From Chloroflexota bacterium (lineage in GTDB: Bacteria > Chloroflexota > Anaerolineae > Anaerolineales > Villigracilaceae), in NCBI GenBank assembly GCA_021787595.1, contig JAJYLQ010000030.1, positions 1 to 40,397 on the forward strand: a stretch of 40,397 nt of DNA, in the 5' to 3' direction. Under the pieces are notes generated by a model. It was not told the origin of the DNA. It did not search any database and saw nothing but the letters and a program-made list of their open reading frames with translations. Positions within the stretch are counted from its first letter, which is position 1; every line of letters starts with the position of its first letter. A program made the position numbers and the translations under genes. Shown here piece by piece: positions 24,719-32,726 of this stretch.

Positions 24719-24742
24719 TTTCCTTTCCGACCATTAAGCATA
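24569..24742. repeat. 174-bp direct duplication covering RBS, signal peptide and linker (partner 23377-23550)
   Basis: The two 174-base blocks align without gaps with about ten mismatches by hand count. Identity breaks off abruptly on both sides: upstream of the ribosome binding site and at the end of the linker, where the catalytic domains begin. Confidence 0.8.
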
Positions 24743-24904
24743 CGCCCATGCTGTTATGCCTTCATTATCGGAGTGTGAAGTTCTGGTAAACTCGCTCGCT
24801 TTGAAATGTTGAAACGTGCGGTTCACATACTGGCGCGGGGTCAACGCTAAAGCGTGCTCCGCGAAGACCCTGTGCTAGCAAGGGGCTAAACATTACAGAC
24901 CTAT

Positions 24905-24940
24905 TCCCAACCCCTTCCCTATAAGGGAAGGGGCAAGGGA
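24905..24940. repeat. CCCCTTCCCT/AGGGAAGGGG palindrome
   Basis: The hairpin CCCCTTCCCT-AT-AAGGGAAGGGG belongs to the dispersed palindrome family seen in several intergenic regions. It is located upstream of the esterase pair; 24743-24972 holds nothing else I can identify. Confidence 0.6.
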
Positions 24941-24972
24941 TTAGGTTTAATTGTGCGTGTATTTCCATACGT

Positions 24973-25799
24973 TCATCGCACGGGAACAATATCGAAAAAG
25001 TGACCGTGCTCGAGATCGTCAAGCAAGCCGGGGTGCGTTGGTTTCCAGCCAAGCAGTTTCTGCGTAATTGCGCTGGAGGCTGGAATATCTGCGCCGATGA
25101 CCGTCCTTAACCAGCCAAAATGATCGCCGGCTTTATCATTTGGTATGGAAGCAACAGGCACATCAAGATATCCTCCGATTTTTTCGGCAATCTCTTTGAG
25201 AGGAATCCCTTCATCGGCTACGCCTTGCAAGATCGAACCTGCCGGGGCTTTTTCGAGCGCGAGGCAAAACAGGTGAGCCGCATCCAGGCGGTGTACGGCA
25301 CACCAGCGATTAGACCCATCGCCGACATAACCGGAAACTCCCGTTTTCTGCGCGATGTCTACGAGCGTGCCGACAAAGCCGCGTCGTGTCCCATCATGGA
25401 CGCAAGGCGCAAGCCGCACAACTACAGAGCGCACATTCTGTTTTGCCAGCTCAAGTGCCGCCAGCGCGCTTGCCGTACGCGGCGATGCGGGAGCCTTTGA
25501 GTCAGGCGGGAATGGAATTCTTTCATTCATTACGGGACCACCAGAAGCGATCACAAACGGACGGTTGGTTCCCTTTAACACTTGGCCCATGGTCTCGATG
25601 GCTTTTAATTCTGCCTGGGCAGACGCGAAGAATTGTGAGAAATCGTGATTAAAAGCGAGATTGATAACCCCGTCAGATTCACCGGCTCCTCTTTCGAGAC
25701 TGTCAACGTCGTCTAACGAGGCGCGCAGTGGCGTGGCCCCGGCTTTTGTTATGGCATCCGCCGACTCGTCCGAACGAGCCAGTCCGATAACGTTAATCG
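24973..25799 (-). pseudogene. NAD-dependent epimerase/dehydratase (extended SDR), 5'-truncated
   Basis: The frame is continuous from about 25799 down to 24973 and reads NVIGLARSDESADAITKAGA, then 'SDGVINLAFNHDFSQFFASAQ', 'TNRPFVIASGGP' and SGYVGDGSNRWCAVHRLDAA. This is a well-known SDR subgroup of about 290 residues. The first 30 or so residues with the TGASGFIG cofactor motif are missing; in their place lies a truncated PIN-domain gene in another frame. Without the nucleotide-binding loop the product cannot be a functional dehydrogenase. Internal starts such as 25590 are not supported by a ribosome binding site. Confidence 0.8.
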
Positions 25800-25988
25800 T
25801 TCTTTGCGTTCAGCGTCCGCATTCTGTTCGATTTCATAAATCAGAACACCACTGCTGATCCACTCCCATTCATGCCGATGGTTTTTTTCAAGAATAAGAG
25901 TTATTGCTTCCGATTCAAGCCGAACGCGAGATTGACGCTGATCGTCAAACGGACGGTTCAAACAACAAGTATCAAGATAAATCCTCAT
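25749..25988 (-). pseudogene. PIN-domain (VapC-like) protein, 3'-truncated
   Basis: The first 63 residues, MRIYLDTCCLNRPFDDQRQS and onward to 'SSGVLIYEIEQNADAERKE', match the opening of PIN-domain nucleases, with Asp6 as first metal-binding acid and Glu in 'YEIEQN' as second. The remaining residues up to the stop at 25749 are the epimerase gene read in the wrong frame. PIN proteins of this subtype usually have about 150 residues, so the C-terminal acidic residues are lost. No antitoxin gene is present beside it. Confidence 0.75.
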
Positions 25989-26060
25989 GCCATTCAGAGT
26001 ATAGCATAGATTATTTTCCTGATATGTCTTCCCAATTTTGACTGGCAGGGTTACGTCAAC

Positions 26061-26768
26061 TTACGAAGCCGCGAACGGATTGAAGTCCGTATCCCTATCG
26101 AAATAATCTTCGCTTTCAGCTTTCTTCAACGCGTTGACCACGACATACGTCAGCGGCGTGGCAATCGTTTCATAGGCAGTTTTCAGGAACCATTGTGAGA
26201 GAATGGCTTGGATCAATCCGCTGTTTGGAATGATCCCCGCAAACGCCAACGTGATGAAGACCGCCGAGTCCGCGCCCTCGCCAACGATGGTGGATGAAAT
26301 TGTTCGAATCCATAAAAAGCGTCCAGCCGTTTTGATTTTTAGTTTTGCCAAGACAAACGAATTGAGAAACTCGCCAATCAAATAAGCTGCAAAGGACGCG
26401 GCCAACAGGCGCGGTGTAAATCCAAGAATCGCTTGATAAGCCTGCTGCGCGGTCTGAGGCGTGGAAAAACTTCCCGCGGACCAAAACGGCGCGGCGGGCA
26501 ATAATCCGCCAATCCAAATCGCGATGACCGCGACCAGGTTGCAGAAGAAGCCGGTCCAAATCACCTGGCGGGCGCGGGCATAGCCGTAGACTTCAGTCAG
26601 CACATCGCCGAAGATATACGCGACCGGAAATAGAATCACCGCGGCCGGGACAAAAAGTCCAAACAGACTCACCAGTTTGACGGCGATGATATTCGAAATA
26701 ACCAACGTCGTGACGAACAAAGCTGTCACGAACGGGAACCAGCGATAGGTCCGGGTTCGAGTCGTCAT
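26061..26768 (-). CDS. yhhQ: Queuosine precursor transporter (VUT/YhhQ family)
   Basis: 235 residues with six or seven membrane helices. Family motifs are SNIIAVKLVSLFGLFVPAAV, 'FPVAYIFGDVLTEVYGYARARQVIW' (the D-x-x-T-E-x-Y-G signature), 'FAAYLIGEFLNSFVLAKLK' and 'RTISSTIVGEGADSAVFITLAF'. YhhQ imports preQ0/preQ1. Its start overlaps the stop of queF by four bases (ATGA), which fits joint use: QueF reduces preQ0 to preQ1, and YhhQ supplies precursor. The other queuosine genes are not in the window. Confidence 0.9.
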   Translation of the reverse strand: MTTRTRTYRWFPFVTALFVTTLVISNIIAVKLVSLFGLFVPAAVILFPVAYIFGDVLTEVYGYARARQVIWTGFFCNLVAVIAIWIGGLLPAAPFWSAGSFSTPQTAQQAYQAILGFTPRLLAASFAAYLIGEFLNSFVLAKLKIKTAGRFLWIRTISSTIVGEGADSAVFITLAFAGIIPNSGLIQAILSQWFLKTAYETIATPLTYVVVNALKKAESEDYFDRDTDFNPFAAS

Positions 26769-27187
26769 GAGATTGCCCGCTTCGCCGCAGGCGTCTTGAC
26801 CTTTTCCGCTTCGACAGTAATTCCGATCCCACCGCGCACATTGAACGCGCCGGTCACTTTGATGTAATGCGGATTCAATGCTTTGACCAAGTCATCCAAA
26901 ATCGTATTGACCACATGCTCGTGGAAGACTCCCTCGTTGCGATACGACCACAAATAAAGTTTGAACGATTTCGATTCAACAACTTTCTTATCCGGCACGT
27001 AATCCACTTTGATAGCTGCAAAATCAGGCTGGCCCGTTGCCGGACAGAGACAAGTGAATTCACTTGTTTCCAATATCACTTTGTAATAACGGTCGGGGTT
27101 GTGATTGGGAAACGCCTCGAGTTTCTTGCCTGGTTGCGCTTTTCGTCCAAGCAGGGTGAGGTCTTTTAGATCAGATGCGGTTGTCAT
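26765..27187 (-). CDS. queF: NADPH-dependent 7-cyano-7-deazaguanine reductase QueF
   Basis: 140 residues from ATG 27187 (AAAGGAG four bases upstream), the short unimodular type. It reduces preQ0 to preQ1 in queuosine biosynthesis. The active-site region ETSEFTCLCPATGQPDFA contains the thioimide-forming Cys (about residue 48) and the proton-donor Asp (about 55). The motif ESKSFKLYLWSYRNEGVFHE is the QueF substrate signature, and the protein ends with 'TGAFNVRGGIGITVEAE'. The 190 bases upstream hold a dispersed palindrome; I could not see a preQ1 riboswitch. Confidence 0.95.
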   Translation of the reverse strand: MTTASDLKDLTLLGRKAQPGKKLEAFPNHNPDRYYKVILETSEFTCLCPATGQPDFAAIKVDYVPDKKVVESKSFKLYLWSYRNEGVFHEHVVNTILDDLVKALNPHYIKVTGAFNVRGGIGITVEAEKVKTPAAKRAIS

Positions 27188-27279
27188 AAGGCTCCTTTGT
27201 TTTGTTGAGGCGGGAACTGCGACCGCCAAACAGATTGTCCCCTATTTTATCAGGAGAGCCATGCCCGGCAAGGAATCCG

Positions 27280-27351
27280 AACCGCCAGACTCGCAAAGAA
27301 CGCCGGGAAAATGCTTTAAAAATCTTCACGGCCCTTGCGTTCCTCGCGGTT
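27280..27351. repeat. 72-bp dispersed palindrome upstream of queF
   Basis: The arms AACCGCCAGACTCGCAAAGA and TTGCGTTCCTCGCGGTT pair imperfectly around an AT-rich loop (CTTTAAAAATCTT). This has the look of a recurrent intergenic palindrome. It lies between the stop of the AlkX-like gene and the queF promoter region. Confidence 0.55.
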
Positions 27352-27376
27352 GATCTTGATTATGCCGGCACAAATC

Positions 27377-28660
27377 TTATCTAACCACAAGTTCCGAAGA
27401 GCCTTTTATGATTTTCCTGATCTCCGCTTGCAAACGCGGCGGATGGATCGTTCCAATTTCTATTTTCCTGGCTTCGAGAAAATCTGCAAAACGAATCAGG
27501 CCGCGTGCCAATGCAGATGCAAATGCAGAATCCCTGACCGGCGCGTCATCTTCATGCCAAAAACCTTTGATCTGCAGCGTCATCGTCGTGCGGTCGAGCT
27601 TCGGGTCGAGCCGCGCCACCAGATCGTCGCCGTACAGGATCGGCAACACGTAATATCCCCAGCGGCGTTTATTCGCGGGCACATACACTTCCCACTTGTA
27701 ATCGAAATCAAAGAGTTTCTTCGCCCGTCCGCGCGCGCTGACGATATCCAGCGACGAAAGAAACGCGACTTCATCGAGCGTTGTTGATTCTTTTGGATTC
27801 CAACCTTTGGGGATTTTCCCTTTTTCGAGCGACTCCAACGCCGAAACATCTTCTGATAAAACCAGATATGTTTCGCGTCCGCCCTCGACTTGAACCTGCA
27901 CGAACGCCCCGGCGGCTTTTTGCTCCTCGAGGATTTTCTTCACTACTGCCGCAGAATAATCGCGCCGCATAAAATTATTTAATTCAGGACTGCGCATTGT
28001 CGATTCGCGTTTCAAGCCCATGAACGCAATAGATTTCCGCACGAAAAATTCTTCGGCCTCTTTGGCGCTCGCCACGTAATCATATTCCTGCGGAGCAATA
28101 TTCTGGCGGAAATCATACACACGATCGAACCCTTCTCGATGATGCATCATCAACTCTCCGGTCAGCCACATATCGTACAAAACCAAAGATGTTTCTTTGC
28201 GCCCGCGATAATTCCACGAAGTGAGGCGATTGCCTTCAAAGTCGCCATTGCCGAGTGGACCGCGCTTGCGTAACTCCTCGCGGACGGCGTTGAATAATTC
28301 CGCATTGGCAAGGATAAAATTTTCCACCCGCTTTTGATGGGCTCGCCCTTCCATCTGCACGCGCCAATACGGTAATTCGTGCATGGGATACATCGCCAAC
28401 CAAATGCCATAATCAAAAAACCGCCGTTCATCATAGGCGACTTTATATAAATGAGCAGGCTTGTAATCTAGCACACGGCTGTGCAACACAATATCCTGGC
28501 TACGCGCAGTGGCCGCGAGCGGATCAAGTTGGACTGCTTCGCAAACATTGAGCGCGTCAATCGTGCCGCGCTTGCCCTTCCATCTTCTTCCAGGCCATAA
28601 ACCTTGACGTCCCAGCACGAAGCGGCGGGCCGTTTGTTTTGAGATGACAATTGGATTCAT
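27377..28660 (-). CDS. Winged-helix DNA glycosylase of the AlkX/YcaQ (HTH_42) family
   Basis: 427 residues. The family opening ISKQTARRFVLGRQGL is followed by 'TIDALNVCEAVQLDPLAATARSQD', which contains the catalytic-type QxD motif (Gln44, Asp46). Later hallmarks are 'YGIWLAMYPMHELPYW', GRKETSLVLYDMWLTGELMM and 'GYYVLPILYGDDLVARLDPKLDR'. YcaQ/AlkX in E. coli and AlkZ in Streptomyces excise alkylated bases and unhook interstrand cross-links. The start at 28660 overlaps the stop of a cupin gene by four bases, so the two are co-translated. Assignment to AlkX rather than AlkZ is by the short form of the motif. Confidence 0.85.
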   Translation of the reverse strand: MNPIVISKQTARRFVLGRQGLWPGRRWKGKRGTIDALNVCEAVQLDPLAATARSQDIVLHSRVLDYKPAHLYKVAYDERRFFDYGIWLAMYPMHELPYWRVQMEGRAHQKRVENFILANAELFNAVREELRKRGPLGNGDFEGNRLTSWNYRGRKETSLVLYDMWLTGELMMHHREGFDRVYDFRQNIAPQEYDYVASAKEAEEFFVRKSIAFMGLKRESTMRSPELNNFMRRDYSAAVVKKILEEQKAAGAFVQVQVEGGRETYLVLSEDVSALESLEKGKIPKGWNPKESTTLDEVAFLSSLDIVSARGRAKKLFDFDYKWEVYVPANKRRWGYYVLPILYGDDLVARLDPKLDRTTMTLQIKGFWHEDDAPVRDSAFASALARGLIRFADFLEARKIEIGTIHPPRLQAEIRKIIKGSSELVVR

Positions 28661-29001
28661 AAATCGATTCGATCCCCGCGCGTGGTTGGGATAGAGACAA
28701 CTAAAAAGCGAACATCGGTTTGTGACCTGTTACAAAATTGGTGATGAACTCCTGGCGCGATTTCCAATCCATTTCCCTTTTGCAATTTGACTTCACGATT
28801 TTCCAAGATCATCGTCCCTTCACCTTCGAGGATATAAAAGAATTGCCGCGAGACATTGTGATAATGCGTGACCTCCACCCCGCCAGCCGGAACGCGCTCC
28901 TGGAGGATGCTGATGTCATCCCGTTTCAGCAGGTGCCAGCCATCGCAAATATTTCCCCAAATGTAATGTTCAGCATTTTCTATCGAAACGGGCAGTGTCA
29001 T
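28657..29001 (-). CDS. Small single-domain cupin
   Basis: 114 residues. Two cupin motifs are visible: 'GGVEVTHYHNVSRQFFYILEGEG' (metal-binding His-x-His and Gln/Glu) and 'NGLEIAPGVHHQFCN' (second His). The N-terminal part 'YIWGNICDGWHLLKRDDISI' fits a cupin subfamily often found beside DNA-repair or acetyltransferase genes. No substrate can be inferred. It leads the operon with the AlkX-like gene. The start lacks a good ribosome binding site. Confidence 0.8.
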   Translation of the reverse strand: MTLPVSIENAEHYIWGNICDGWHLLKRDDISILQERVPAGGVEVTHYHNVSRQFFYILEGEGTMILENREVKLQKGNGLEIAPGVHHQFCNRSQTDVRFLVVSIPTTRGDRIDL

Positions 29002-29448
29002 GGTACGCTGGACTCAGCCTTTACCTTTTTCCATCAACCGGCAGAAAGAATAGGCAGTTCAATGGATTCGTCATATCAGTTGAGACCATCTGTTTCGTAA
29101 CTGCCATGGCTTGATTATACAGGATGCTGAAGTCCGGCGTGAAGGAGGATTCATCAACGGATTCGGAGACAGGAACGAATGCGCGTGTTGAATGGCAGTA
29201 AAGGATCGTGACGGAAAGAAATGTCTGCGCCGGTGCGACGCGAGGGGAGCGCGTTCGTTGCGGGGAAAATATTAGACCTCCTGCAAAAGCAGCGCAGCAG
29301 CAACTTCGCGAAGCGCCCTGCGGGTCAGTCGCCCTGCCATCACCAAATCAACGGCTGAAGCCGTTGCCGCCTTTTTGAGTATATGCAAGAGATCTATTTC
29401 GCGGCACAATGTATAATTCAGCCTATTGACATTCATATAAATTGGTTT
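29002..29448. other. Intergenic region without recognised gene
   Basis: I see no credible ORF or RNA here. It contains one REP motif (CAACGGCTGAAGCCGTTGC, about 29352-29370), and the promoter of the leftward cupin-alkX pair should lie at its left edge. Confidence 0.5.
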
Positions 29449-29582
29449 ATGTCACCCTGAGCCGAAGCCCTGAACGGAGTGAAGGGGCGAGCGAAGGGTC
29501 TCTAGTCCGAAATACGAGACTCTTCGGTCGCACACTTGCCCTGCGTGCAAGTGCAGGGAAGTGCGCTCCCTCAGAGTGACAT
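29449..29582. repeat. 134-bp palindromic dispersed element
   Basis: The ends ATGTCACCCTGAG and CTCAGAGTGACAT are inverted. The interior has CTGAACGGAGTGAAGGGG, CGAGCGAAGGGTCTC and GAGACTCTTCGGTCGC, which has the look of dispersed REP/MITE-like sequence. There is no coding capacity. Confidence 0.65.
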
Positions 29583-29613
29583 CCCTTAACTGACTTTTGT
29601 AAGCATCAATAGT

Positions 29614-29784
29614 ATTACAGCGCAAGGTCGAGCAATCGTTCCCTGCCAATTCTCCCTCACCCTTTCCCTCTCCCAAAGGGAGAGGAGACTCCCTTCCCCA
29701 TTCGGGGGAAGGGTTGGGGATGAGGGCGAAAACGGTAGAAAAGCCGTGAGCAGAACCCTCAATGCTCTAACTTTGCGCTGTAAT
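29614..29784 (-). mobile_element. MITE family 2, copy B (171 bp)
   Basis: This is an inverted copy of 17001-17171, of equal length and about 95 percent identical by eye, again between direct ATAG flanks. It lies about 135 bases before the SDR gene at 29920. Confidence 0.75.
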
Positions 29785-29919
29785 GATAGGCTATCGTGTT
29801 ACTCCACGAAAACCATATTAACCGCGAAGATTTTGCGGCGCGATATTTATATCGCTTTTGGCTGAGGAATGAATTCCGCGCCGCGAATGAACCGAAACAA
29901 AATCGTTCAGGAGTATTTT

Positions 29920-30765
29920 ATGCAAAGTGTTGTCATCACCGGCGTTTCATCGGGAATCGGTTGGGGAACAACAAAGGTCCTCATTCAAAAAGGCTGCCGC
30001 GTTTTTGGGAGTGTGCGAAAGGCACAGGATGCCGACCGGCTTTCCCAAGAATTCGGCGGGAACTTTGTCCCGCTGATTTTCGATGTCACGGACGAAATCG
30101 GCGTGCAGGCCGCCGCGCGGCGAGTCCGCGAGCAGCTCAACGGCGGGACGTTGTTCGGGCTGGTCAACAACGCGGGGATCGCTGTGCCCGCGCCGCTCAT
30201 CCACCAACCTATCGCGGATTTCCGCCAGCAAATGGAAGTCAACCTGATCGGCCAGCTGATCGTCACGCAGGCCTTCGTTCCGCTGCTGGGCAGTGACCGT
30301 TCGCTGCAGGGCGGGCCCGGACGCATCATTAACATCAGCTCGGTTGGAGGCAGGGCCGGCGGACCGTTCCTCGGCGCGTACGCCGCATCCAAACATGGAT
30401 TGGAAGGATTCTCGGAAAGCCTGCGCCGCGAGTTGATGCTTTACGGGATTGACGTCATCATCGTCGGCCCCGGTTCGGTCGCGACCCCCATCTGGGACAA
30501 GGCCGAGAAGGTTGATCTTTCGTCCTATGCGGGTACCGACTATATGGCTGCCGCCACACGCGTGCAGGAATATATGATCCGCGACGGACGAAGGGGCTAT
30601 CCGCCCGAAAAAGTTGGCGAGGTGGTTTGGCACGCGCTGACCACGCCGCGTCCGCGCGTGCGATATTCCGTGGTGCCGGGCAGCGCCTTCAACCGGATTG
30701 TTCAAATGCTATTGCCCAAACGCATAGTGGACAATATCATCGCGAAGAATTTGGGATTCAAATAA
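29920..30765 (+). CDS. Short-chain dehydrogenase/reductase
   Basis: 281 residues from ATG 29920 (CAGGAG upstream; an earlier in-frame ATG at 29869 lacks one). Classical SDR motifs are VVITGVSSGIGWGTTKVL, NNAG, 'IINISSVGGRAGGPFLGAYAASKHGLEGF' with the YxxxK catalytic pair, and 'IVGPGSVATPIWDKAE'. The subgroup, with a longer C-terminal membrane-prone helix, often acts on retinol-like or steroid-like lipids, but no substrate can be named. MITE copy B and other repeats lie upstream, so its promoter may be partly repeat-derived. Confidence 0.88.
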   Translation: MQSVVITGVSSGIGWGTTKVLIQKGCRVFGSVRKAQDADRLSQEFGGNFVPLIFDVTDEIGVQAAARRVREQLNGGTLFGLVNNAGIAVPAPLIHQPIADFRQQMEVNLIGQLIVTQAFVPLLGSDRSLQGGPGRIINISSVGGRAGGPFLGAYAASKHGLEGFSESLRRELMLYGIDVIIVGPGSVATPIWDKAEKVDLSSYAGTDYMAAATRVQEYMIRDGRRGYPPEKVGEVVWHALTTPRPRVRYSVVPGSAFNRIVQMLLPKRIVDNIIAKNLGFK

Positions 30766-30769
30766 AAGG

Positions 30770-30948
30770 TGTCATTGCGAGGAGTGGCAATTTCGTGTTA
30801 GATGTTATTGATGTTCATATTAGTTTAATGCTCCATGCTCTCGGCGGCTTTAGCACTTGCTTTATATTAACCAATTTTTATGAAAGTCAATAGTTGAGAT
30901 TGCCACACCGCCTAAGCACCCTATGGGCGTCGGCGGTTCGCAATGACA
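30770..30948. repeat. MITE-like palindromic element
   Basis: The ends TGTCATTGCG and CGCAATGACA are perfect inverted repeats of ten bases; internally GGAGTGGCAA and GATTGCCACACC also pair. This has the style of a TGTCATTGCGAGG-type dispersed repeat. A related piece (GAAGCAATCTCC...CTCGCAGTGACAT) occurs at about 32213-32273. Confidence 0.65.
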
Positions 30949-30968
30949 TTGCATAACAAAATCTCATC

Positions 30969-32033
30969 ATGCCAAAAATTGTTCTTCTATCTTCCTCCCC
31001 TGAACTCCTAGCACGCGAAGGCTTGACGGAGACCGTTGCTGTCTGGGAAGACGGCTTGCGCGCGGATACAGGCCGCGGCTCGTTCGAGTGGTGGTATTTC
31101 GACGCACACTTCGACGATCATTCGACCGCGGTCATTGTCTTTGCCACAAAACCTTTGCTCGAACGCAGCGGTCCGCTGAAACCAAATGTGTCGTTGACCA
31201 TTACACGTTCCGATGGAACAAAGATCATGCAGATCCCGATCTTTCCAGCCGATCAATTCAGCGCCGCGAAAGAATCCTGTGACGTGAAAATCGCTTCCAA
31301 CTGGACACGCGGCAATCTGCACCGCTGCGAAGTCCACGCCGAGATGGATGGCATCGCCGCAAACCTGACCTTCACCGGTCTCGTCCCGCCGTGGCGGCCC
31401 GGCGTCGGAAAAGCTTTCTTCGACGGTTTCGACAATTACTTTGCATGGCTTCCCAGCATCCCTTACGGAACCGTCGAAGGCACATTGACCTACGATGGTC
31501 GAACCCGCGAAGTCAAAGGGACAGGCTATCACGATCACAACTGGGGCAACGTCGGCTTGAACGACGTAATGGACCACTGGTATTGGGGACGCGCCCACGT
31601 CGGCGATTACACCTTGATCTATGTTCAACAGATTGCGTCGAAGACCTTTGGTTACACAAGAATGCCCGTCTTCATGCTGGCAAAAGGCAGCGAAATTCTC
31701 ATTGGCGATGGTGGACCGCTGACGATGCAGGCGCGCGACTTCTTCAAACATGCAGGCGGACGCAGCTATCCGCGCGAAGTGGATTTCGATTGGAATTCAG
31801 GGAATGAAACCGCTCACTTGCGCCTCCGCCAGCCGAAGATCATCGAAGCAGCAAGTTTGCTTTTACTTTTACCAAAATGGCAGCAAGTCATTGCAAGACC
31901 ATTCGGCAATCCGTATTATTTCCGCTTCAATGCAGAGCTTGAATTGGAAATCAACTTGAAAAACGTCCAAGCCAAAGAACGCGGCCCGGCGTTGTACGAG
32001 ATTATGATTCTTCAGGGAAAGAAACATCCGTAA
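30969..32033 (+). CDS. CrtC/AttH-like lipocalin-type protein
   Basis: 354 residues. The pair of motifs GSFEWWYFDAHFDDHST (about residue 37) and GYHDHNWGNV (about 190), plus 'MDHWYWGRAHVGDYTLIY', are diagnostic of the double-lipocalin superfamily of carotenoid 1,2-hydratase (CrtC), AttH and related proteins. CrtC hydrates acyclic carotenoids, but many non-photosynthetic members have unknown roles in lipid or terpenoid metabolism. There is no signal peptide. The preceding SDR gene could act on the same lipophilic substrate, which is a guess from adjacency; a MITE-like element separates them. Confidence 0.78.
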   Translation: MPKIVLLSSSPELLAREGLTETVAVWEDGLRADTGRGSFEWWYFDAHFDDHSTAVIVFATKPLLERSGPLKPNVSLTITRSDGTKIMQIPIFPADQFSAAKESCDVKIASNWTRGNLHRCEVHAEMDGIAANLTFTGLVPPWRPGVGKAFFDGFDNYFAWLPSIPYGTVEGTLTYDGRTREVKGTGYHDHNWGNVGLNDVMDHWYWGRAHVGDYTLIYVQQIASKTFGYTRMPVFMLAKGSEILIGDGGPLTMQARDFFKHAGGRSYPREVDFDWNSGNETAHLRLRQPKIIEAASLLLLLPKWQQVIARPFGNPYYFRFNAELELEINLKNVQAKERGPALYEIMILQGKKHP

Positions 32034-32039
32034 AATGTG

Positions 32040-32280
32040 CAGATCAAGCCGCCGCCTGCACTTCGTTCGCTTGCCCTGTGTTTTTCAGGGTCGAGCGTCC
32101 GCGGCGGCGCTTTGCGAGTCGATTCTGCGCCGAGGACGGCGCAGGAAGCAGCCTTACACATGCCGTTGCGAGTGGCGCCAAGTCGAAGATCCCGCACACG
32201 CGGGGGCGCCACGAAGCAATCTCCTGCTGATAACGAGGAGACTGCTTCGGGAAGAACAACCTCGCAGTGACATCCGCTCC
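32040..32280. repeat. GC-rich repeat patchwork before the arsenic cassette
   Basis: This stretch is several short palindromes and repeat fragments (TGGCGCCAAGTCG, GAAGCAATCTCC/GGAGACTGCTTC, GGTCGAGCGTCC). I see no gene. It marks the left boundary of the ars genes. Confidence 0.5.
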
Positions 32281-32288
32281 GATCCCTC

Positions 32289-32316
32289 TTGACAAATAGA
32301 CAAATATCTATATAAT
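32289..32316 (+). promoter_or_regulatory. arsR promoter with operator 1
   Basis: TTGACA (32289-32294), 16 bases, TATAAT (32311-32316). The operator ATAGACAAATATCTATATAA (32296-32315) fills the spacer and -10; its symmetric core is ATAGA-N6-TCTAT. Binding of ArsR there would block polymerase. Confidence 0.8.
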
Positions 32317-32336
32317 ACAAATCGAAGGTTATCAAT

Positions 32337-32648
32337 ATGAAATTCGATCCGGTCCTGTTCGCCAAAGCCATCGCCGACGAGACCCGCCAGAAGATCATGA
32401 ACATCTGCTGCTGCGAGTCGCTCTCAGTCAGTGAGATCGTCGAAAAGCTGGACGTCTCACAGCCCACCGTCTCGCATCATCTTGCCATTCTGCGCGAAGC
32501 AGATTTGGTTACCGTCCGCGAAGAAGGCAAACAAACTTTTTACTCGCTCAACCAGGAACGCGTCTCGTTTTGCTGCGGGCAATTGATGATCAAATTTGCG
32601 CCCGAAACGAAGACGACCGAAAAGCTCGTAAAAACCATATCCAGCTAA
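32337..32648 (+). CDS. arsR: ArsR/SmtB-family As(III)-responsive repressor
   Basis: 103 residues. The winged-helix core reads SVSEIVEKLDVSQPTVSHHL and AILREADLVTVREEGKQTFY. Three adjacent cysteines (Cys24-26 in MNICCCESL) and a further pair (Cys79-80, SFCCGQL) are placed where ArsR variants bind trivalent arsenic. The CCC run before the HTH is distinct from the ELCVCDL site of the plasmid R773 protein but similar to other As-sensing ArsRs. The gene has its own promoter/operator and is followed by a terminator and arsM. Assignment to arsenic rather than another metalloid comes from the arsM neighbour. Confidence 0.88.
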   Translation: MKFDPVLFAKAIADETRQKIMNICCCESLSVSEIVEKLDVSQPTVSHHLAILREADLVTVREEGKQTFYSLNQERVSFCCGQLMIKFAPETKTTEKLVKTISS

Positions 32649-32654
32649 AGATCG

Positions 32655-32686
32655 GGATGCAGTGGATCCCTGCATCCTTTCTTTTT
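32655..32686 (+). terminator. Intrinsic terminator between arsR and arsM
   Basis: GGATGCAG and CTGCATCC pair around seven bases, followed by TTTCTTTTT. It should reduce read-through from arsR into arsM. Confidence 0.75.
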
Positions 32687-32696
32687 GCCAAAACGC

Positions 32697-32716
32697 ATAG
32701 ACAATCATCTATATAA
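32697..32716 (+). promoter_or_regulatory. ArsR operator 2, before arsM
   Basis: ATAGACAATCATCTATATAA matches operator 1 at 18 of 20 positions, with the same ATAGA-N6-TCTAT core. It lies directly before the AGGAG and ATG of arsM. A -10-like TATAAG is present but no good -35 at the right distance, so a separate arsM promoter is possible but not clear. Confidence 0.75.
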
Positions 32717-32726
32717 GGAGATCCAA

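Noticed and set aside
25120-25652. Rightward ORFs of up to 126 codons opposite the epimerase remnant
   Set aside because: They are antisense shadows; the leftward frame has clear SDR motifs.
26756-26768. A tRNA T-loop-like GGTTCGAGTC
   Set aside because: It is inside the yhhQ coding region and no cloverleaf can be built around it; I found no tRNA in the window.
27188-27376. A preQ1 riboswitch upstream of queF
   Set aside because: I looked for the short preQ1-I pattern (stem, C-rich loop, A-rich tail before the RBS) and did not see it; the region is a dispersed palindrome.
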